Assembly: GCA_045113695.1 (NCBI GenBank)
Contig: JBGUJG010000068.1
Location: 1 to 18,803 of the forward strand
DNA from: UBA4246 sp045113695
Lineage (GTDB): Bacteria; Bacillota; Clostridia; Christensenellales; Aristaeellaceae
Length of the DNA: 18,803 nucleotides
Direction: 5' to 3'
Shown: in pieces, positions 13,581-18,803 of the stretch
Position numbering within the stretch: the stretch's first letter is position 1
How the letters are laid out: each line of letters opens with the position of its first letter
Position numbers and translations under genes: made by a program
The notes under the pieces: model-generated
The model's input: the letters and a program-made list of their open reading frames with translations, nothing else
The model's database searches: none
Told to the model about the DNA's origin: nothing

Positions 13581-15161
13581 ATGTGTTCCATTTTCGGCGT
13601 GACGAGCAAAACCATTCCTGAGGAAAAGCTGAAAGAAGGCTTTGACCGCACCGTTTCCCGAGGCCCGGACATGAGCCGGTTTGAAGCAATCCCCTGCGGA
13701 TGGCTGGGGTTCCACCGCCTGGCGATCATGGGCCTGGACGAAAGGGGCATGCAGCCTTTTCATCTGGACGGGGACAAAGTGGTCTGCAACGGGGAGCTTT
13801 ACGGCTTCCGCCCCCTGCGGGACCGGCTGCTGGCAAAGTACGAACTGCTCAGCCAGTCGGACTGCGAGATCCTGCTGCCGCTTTACCATGAATACGGCGT
13901 GGAAATGTTCAAAACCCTGGACGCGGAATTTGCCCTGATCCTGTGGGACGACAGCCGGAAGAAACTGATCGCCGCCCGGGACCCGATCGGCATCCGCCCC
14001 CTGTACTACGGCAGGCTTCCGGACGGGGAATGGGCCTTTGCCAGCGAACCCAAAAACCTGATGGGCCTGTGCGGGACCATCCTGCCTTTCCCGCCGGGGC
14101 ATTACTGGATGGACGGGCAGTTCATTCAGTACGCAGATCCGGCCTACGTGGGCTATTTCACCATGAAGACAGAAGAAGAGGTCTGCGCCAAGCTCCGCCG
14201 CCTGCTGATGGACGGCGTTCAGAAACGCCTGGACGCGGACGCGCCGATCGGTTTTCTCCTTTCCGGCGGTCTGGATTCTTCCCTGGTCTGCGCCATCGCC
14301 CAGCAGATGCTGCCCCATCCGATCCGCACCTTCGCCATCGGCATGGACGTCGACGCCATTGACCTCAAGTACGCCCGGATGGCGGCGGATTATATCGGCA
14401 GCGAACATACGGAAGTCATCATCTCCGAAAAGGACGTGATCGAAGCCCTGCCCGCCGTGGTGGAACTGCTGGGCACCTGGGACATCACGACGATCCGCGC
14501 CTCCATCGGCATGTACCTGGTATGCAGATGGATCCATGAGCACACGGACATCCGGGTGCTGCTGACCGGCGAAATCTCCGACGAGCTGTTCGGCTACAAA
14601 TACACGGATTTCGCCCCCTCCGCAGCGGCCTTCCAGGAAGAGGCGGAGAAGCGCATCCGGGAGCTGCACGTGTACGACGTGCTCAGGGCAGACCGCTGCA
14701 TCTCCGTCAACAGCCTCGAGGCCCGCGTGCCCTTCGGCGACCTCAAATTCGTCCGCTACGCCATGAGCGTCGACCCGGAGCTCAAGATGAACACGCACAG
14801 CATGGGCAAGTACCTGATCCGCAGGGCATTCGCGGACGATCATATCCTGCCGGACGAGATCCTCTGGCGGCAGAAGGCGGCTTTCTCAGACGCCGTGGGG
14901 CATTCGATGGTCAACGACCTCAAGGCCCTGGCGGAGAGGACGTATACAGACAAGGAGTTTGAGGAACTCGCGGCGAAATATGATTACTGCCGTCCCTTTA
15001 CCAAGGAAAGCCTGCTTTACCGGGAGCTGTTTGAGCAGTTCTACCCCGGCCAGGCCCGGATGATCCCCGACTACTGGATGCCCAACAAAACCTGGCCGGG
15101 CTGCGATGTGGACGATCCTTCCGCCAGGGTGCTATCCAACTACGGGGCGAGCGGAGTGTAA
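13581..15161 (+). CDS. asnB: Asparagine synthase (glutamine-hydrolysing)
   Basis: Makes asparagine from aspartate, ATP and glutamine. The product is 526 residues, a little shorter than E. coli AsnB (554). The ATG at 13581 is chosen because it places the class II amidotransferase nucleophile at Cys2 (MCSIFG), and GGAGG lies 8 nt upstream; a GTG at 13572 would bury that Cys. Other glutaminase-domain residues are Arg46 in HRLAIMG and the VCNGELYG motif. The synthetase domain has PP-loop LSGGLDSS (Ser228-Ser234), and TGEISDELFGYKY and SLEARVPFGD are also typical. It is the first gene behind the Asn T-box. The next gene starts 2 nt after its TAA. Confidence 0.96.
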   Translation: MCSIFGVTSKTIPEEKLKEGFDRTVSRGPDMSRFEAIPCGWLGFHRLAIMGLDERGMQPFHLDGDKVVCNGELYGFRPLRDRLLAKYELLSQSDCEILLPLYHEYGVEMFKTLDAEFALILWDDSRKKLIAARDPIGIRPLYYGRLPDGEWAFASEPKNLMGLCGTILPFPPGHYWMDGQFIQYADPAYVGYFTMKTEEEVCAKLRRLLMDGVQKRLDADAPIGFLLSGGLDSSLVCAIAQQMLPHPIRTFAIGMDVDAIDLKYARMAADYIGSEHTEVIISEKDVIEALPAVVELLGTWDITTIRASIGMYLVCRWIHEHTDIRVLLTGEISDELFGYKYTDFAPSAAAFQEEAEKRIRELHVYDVLRADRCISVNSLEARVPFGDLKFVRYAMSVDPELKMNTHSMGKYLIRRAFADDHILPDEILWRQKAAFSDAVGHSMVNDLKALAERTYTDKEFEELAAKYDYCRPFTKESLLYRELFEQFYPGQARMIPDYWMPNKTWPGCDVDDPSARVLSNYGASGV

Positions 15162-15163
15162 AC

Positions 15164-15575
15164 ATGAATCAGCTGATTGCCATGGACGCGGACACGCTGC
15201 GTTTTTTCGACGGCCAGCCCGCCGCCCTACCGCTTTACGAAGCGTTTGAATCGATGATCCGCGGTTTGTTCCCGGAGGCGGAAAAACGCGTCCAGAAAAC
15301 GCAGATCACCTTCTTCCGCCGCCATGTGTTTGCCTGTACTTCTTTCCTGCGCGTGAAACGGAAAAAGGAACTGCCGGACCCTTATCTGGTGATCACGCTG
15401 GGCCTGCCGGAGCCGCTTATATCCGGCCGCGCCGCCGCGCAGACAGAACCGTATCCGGGCCGATGGACCGTGCACATCGTCATCGGCCGGCCGGAGGAGA
15501 TCGACGCGGAACTGATCTCCCTGGTCAGGCAGGCGTATGAATTTTCCGAAATGAAATCAGTCAGGAGGCGGTCTG

Positions 15576-15583
<8 letters not shown>
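15164..15583 (+). CDS. Small DUF5655-like protein of unknown function
   Basis: A 139-residue protein with no signal peptide or membrane segment, so probably cytoplasmic. The opening TLRFFDGQPAALPLYEAFESMI and the middle FFRRHVFACTSFLRVKRKKELPDPYLVITLGL resemble the DUF5655 family by eye; this was not confirmed by a profile search. No catalytic motif is evident. The start lies 2 nt after asnB and the end overlaps guaA by 8 bp, so it is surely co-translated with both and shares the T-box. The context suggests a link to amide-nitrogen or nucleotide supply, but that is inference. The ribosome site is weak (GCGGAG), as often seen for coupled genes. Confidence 0.72.
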
Positions 15584-17120
<1,537 letters not shown>

Positions 17121-17131
17121 ACAGCACAGCC

Positions 17132-17170
17132 CCGGAAACCCAGTAATCATGCGGGTTTCCGGAGATTTTT
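17132..17170 (+). terminator. Intrinsic terminator after guaA
   Basis: CCGGAAACCC (17132-17141) pairs perfectly with GGGTTTCCGG (17153-17162) around an 11-nt loop, followed by AGA and TTTTT (17166-17170). It lies 12 nt after the guaA stop and ends the asnB operon. Confidence 0.93.
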
Positions 17171-17248
17171 GCGTTCCGGTGAGTACAGATTGAGTACATC
17201 ATCGTCAGGGCACTGTGATCTGTGAAGCAGACAGATTAGAACCTGGTA

Positions 17249-17282
17249 TCGGGCAGGATGGCGGCATCGCCGTCCTGCCCGA
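17249..17282. other. Strong hairpin between guaA and the LRR gene
   Basis: TCGGGCAGGA (17249-17258) pairs with TCCTGCCCGA (17273-17282), continued inside by GGCG/CGCC after one T-G wobble, with a 4-nt loop. About 15 pairs. No T-run follows directly, so it may be a second, weaker terminator or an isolated repeat element. The rest of 17171-17325 shows no gene. Confidence 0.6.
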
Positions 17283-17325
17283 TTGTCGGTTTCCCCGACT
17301 CAGAGTTTACAAGTGCAATGCAGGA

Positions 17326-17354
17326 TTGATCTGAATAATGCAGAATGATACATT
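17326..17354 (+). promoter_or_regulatory. Candidate promoter of the LRR gene
   Basis: TTGATC (17326-17331), 17-nt spacer, TACATT (17349-17354): four of six matches in each box. The expected start is near 17361, giving a leader of about 30 nt. A separate promoter is expected here because guaA ends in a terminator. Confidence 0.45.
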
Positions 17355-17391
17355 GAGTTGGGTATAGAAGTCTGGAAAAGGAGGGCCCTGT

Positions 17392-18803
17392 ATGAAACGT
17401 CTGCTGCTGGTTTGCGTGATGATCCTGTGCCTGGTGCCGGCGGGAGGATGGGCGGAGGAAGAGGCAATCGAATGGTTTACCGGATCCGGCGATATATATA
17501 ACTCACTGGGTGAACACTATTGTTTTAGGATTGAAGATGACCATGCCGTTCTGACACAGTACTGGGTTGAGGATATTGATCGGCAGCCGTCGGAGATCTT
17601 GGTTCCCGCAGCATTAGACGGACACCCGTTGACCATCATCGGATGGGGAGCGTTTGACGCCGCGGATCTGCGTGACACGGGTCATTGGTATAATGATCGA
17701 AAAGTCGAACGCATAATACTGCCGGAGGGTGTGACCACTTTAGAGAACGGCGCCTTTCTTTGTGCGAATGATGTGGAGCGGATCGAGCTTCCCGCATCAC
17801 TCACCGAAATATCCACGGAAGGCATGACTTTTTACAACATCGGCGCCGAGATCGTCTTCCCCAACGGAAATCCGAATTACCAGTCGGTGAAAGGGTTCCT
17901 GATTGACACATGCGATCAGGCCCTGCTCTACTGTGACGAAGAAGCTGCAGAGCATCCGCTGCCATCGGTGGCCCGGATCGAGAAAAACGCGCTGTTCAAC
18001 TATGTGTTCAACGATGCGTCAGAAAGGACGGAACTGGTCTTTCCGGATTCCGTCACCTATATCGGCGGCTTCAATGCGTATGACGATCCGATTGCAAAAT
18101 CCCGGATTGAACGCGTGATCATTCCGTCCGGTGTGACTGAGATCGATGACTTTGCTTTTTACTGGTGTGTCGCAACCGAGATCGTTTTGAATGAGGGCTT
18201 GCGGAGGATCGGCGCATTTGCATTCTCTGCCGTCGATCTTCAGGCGCTTGGCATTCCGTCCTCGGTCGAGTGGATCGGGTACGGCGCGACAGACCCGGAT
18301 ATCCCCACTGTAATCGGTCCGGATTGCCACGGGGAAACAAAGGCGGAGTTCTGCAGCCGGTACAGAATCCATGATCTTGCGGATGCGGAAGTAGTGGAAC
18401 GGTCCGCGAGTCCGTTTCGCATGCTGGAGATCGTGGAAGCTGACGGCGAGCAAAACCTTCGGGTCACGATGCTGGACGGCAGCGGGTCTGTGTTCACGAC
18501 AAAAGCGCTTCCCGCCTTCACCAACATAGATACCTTCCACGACGGCGGCGTGCCGATCCTCATGCACGTTCCGGTTGATTTGCCGGAGGAAGCCGATTGG
18601 GATGCTGCAAGGAATTCACCCGAAACATTTGACTGGGATCTTGTATCGGATTCTGAAGCGATGTTCCTGACTTTCGTCTTTGTTGATGGCGAATGGCGGC
18701 TCTCCGGCGCAACAAACAGCCAGGACTGGTATTTTACCGTGACGGACGGCACCATCACCTTTGATGATTTCTATGACTACGATGGCCCATGGCAATGGCA
18801 GAC
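17392..18803 (+). CDS. Secreted BspA-like leucine-rich-repeat protein (3' end outside window)
   Basis: The frame opens at ATG 17392, 7 nt after AGGAGG (17379-17384), and stays open for 470 codons to the window edge. Residues 1-21 (MKRLLLVCVMILCL...GGWA) form a signal peptide with likely cleavage before EEEA, so the protein is exported. From about residue 60 to 300 there are repeats of the BspA/LRR_5 type, such as VERIILPEGVTTLENGAF, VERIELPASLTEI, RIERVIIPSGVTEIDDFAF and ALGIPSSVEWIG. These build a solenoid used for binding in many surface proteins of gut bacteria (family knowledge). The part after about 320 is acidic and aromatic-rich, with no domain I recognise. No cell-wall anchor is visible, but the C-terminus is missing. 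Ligand and role are unknown. Confidence 0.85.
   Translation, partial: MKRLLLVCVMILCLVPAGGWAEEEAIEWFTGSGDIYNSLGEHYCFRIEDDHAVLTQYWVEDIDRQPSEILVPAALDGHPLTIIGWGAFDAADLRDTGHWYNDRKVERIILPEGVTTLENGAFLCANDVERIELPASLTEISTEGMTFYNIGAEIVFPNGNPNYQSVKGFLIDTCDQALLYCDEEAAEHPLPSVARIEKNALFNYVFNDASERTELVFPDSVTYIGGFNAYDDPIAKSRIERVIIPSGVTEIDDFAFYWCVATEIVLNEGLRRIGAFAFSAVDLQALGIPSSVEWIGYGATDPDIPTVIGPDCHGETKAEFCSRYRIHDLADAEVVERSASPFRMLEIVEADGEQNLRVTMLDGSGSVFTTKALPAFTNIDTFHDGGVPILMHVPVDLPEEADWDAARNSPETFDWDLVSDSEAMFLTFVFVDGEWRLSGATNSQDWYFTVTDGTITFDDFYDYDGPWQWQ

Noticed and set aside
17181..17198. Direct repeat GAGTACA twice, 11 bp apart, after the guaA terminator
   Set aside because: Too short, and no associated mobile gene or matching site was seen elsewhere in the window.

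Overview
The window looks like a chromosomal segment of a fairly GC-rich anaerobic Clostridia-type Firmicute (perhaps a gut or rumen lineage such as the Christensenellales; inference only). Supporting signs are a T-box leader, a feedback-inhibited type I-alpha glutamine synthetase followed by an ANTAR protein (the glnA-nitR arrangement known from clostridia), strong AGGAGG ribosome binding sites, canonical sigma-70 promoters with 17-nt spacers, and a BspA-like leucine-rich-repeat secreted protein.

Layout, left to right. (1) 1-530: a leftward tRNA-Val(CAC) gene cut by the window edge. Upstream of it lies a tandem array of four 22-nt copies of its own 5' end, and a strong promoter at 494-522 points leftward through the array. 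(2) 798-3749: a rightward, more AT-rich gene for a TOTE-type primase, superfamily 2 helicase and phospholipase-D-like nuclease. It is split by one in-frame TAG where the family has tryptophan. (3) 3803-13048: a leftward, tightly packed operon glnA - ANTAR regulator - gltB - gltD - pyrG. (4) 13049-13580: a divergent control region with two consensus promoters, an intrinsic terminator in the glnA leader, a 9-bp palindrome and a T-box reading an Asn codon. (5) 13581-17120: a rightward operon asnB - DUF5655-like gene - guaA, closed by an intrinsic terminator. (6) 17392-end: a secreted BspA-like LRR protein, open at the window edge.

The two divergent operons form a glutamine hub. GlnA makes glutamine; GltBD recycles it to glutamate; PyrG, AsnB and GuaA use its amide nitrogen to make CTP, asparagine and GMP. 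Both arms appear to be controlled at the RNA level: the left arm by an attenuator that the ANTAR protein may relieve, the right arm by a tRNA-Asn-sensing T-box. The most unusual features are the promoter-driven tRNA-fragment array, the amber-interrupted defence gene, the attenuator paired with an ANTAR protein whose receiver lacks its phospho-acceptor, and guaA placed under an Asn T-box.

None of the nine stop codons seen in the window is TAG (four TAA, five TGA, counting the distal end of the broken gene), so the TAG in the primase-helicase gene stands out. Large ORFs antisense to gltB, gltD, pyrG, glnA and guaA are compositional shadows and were left out.
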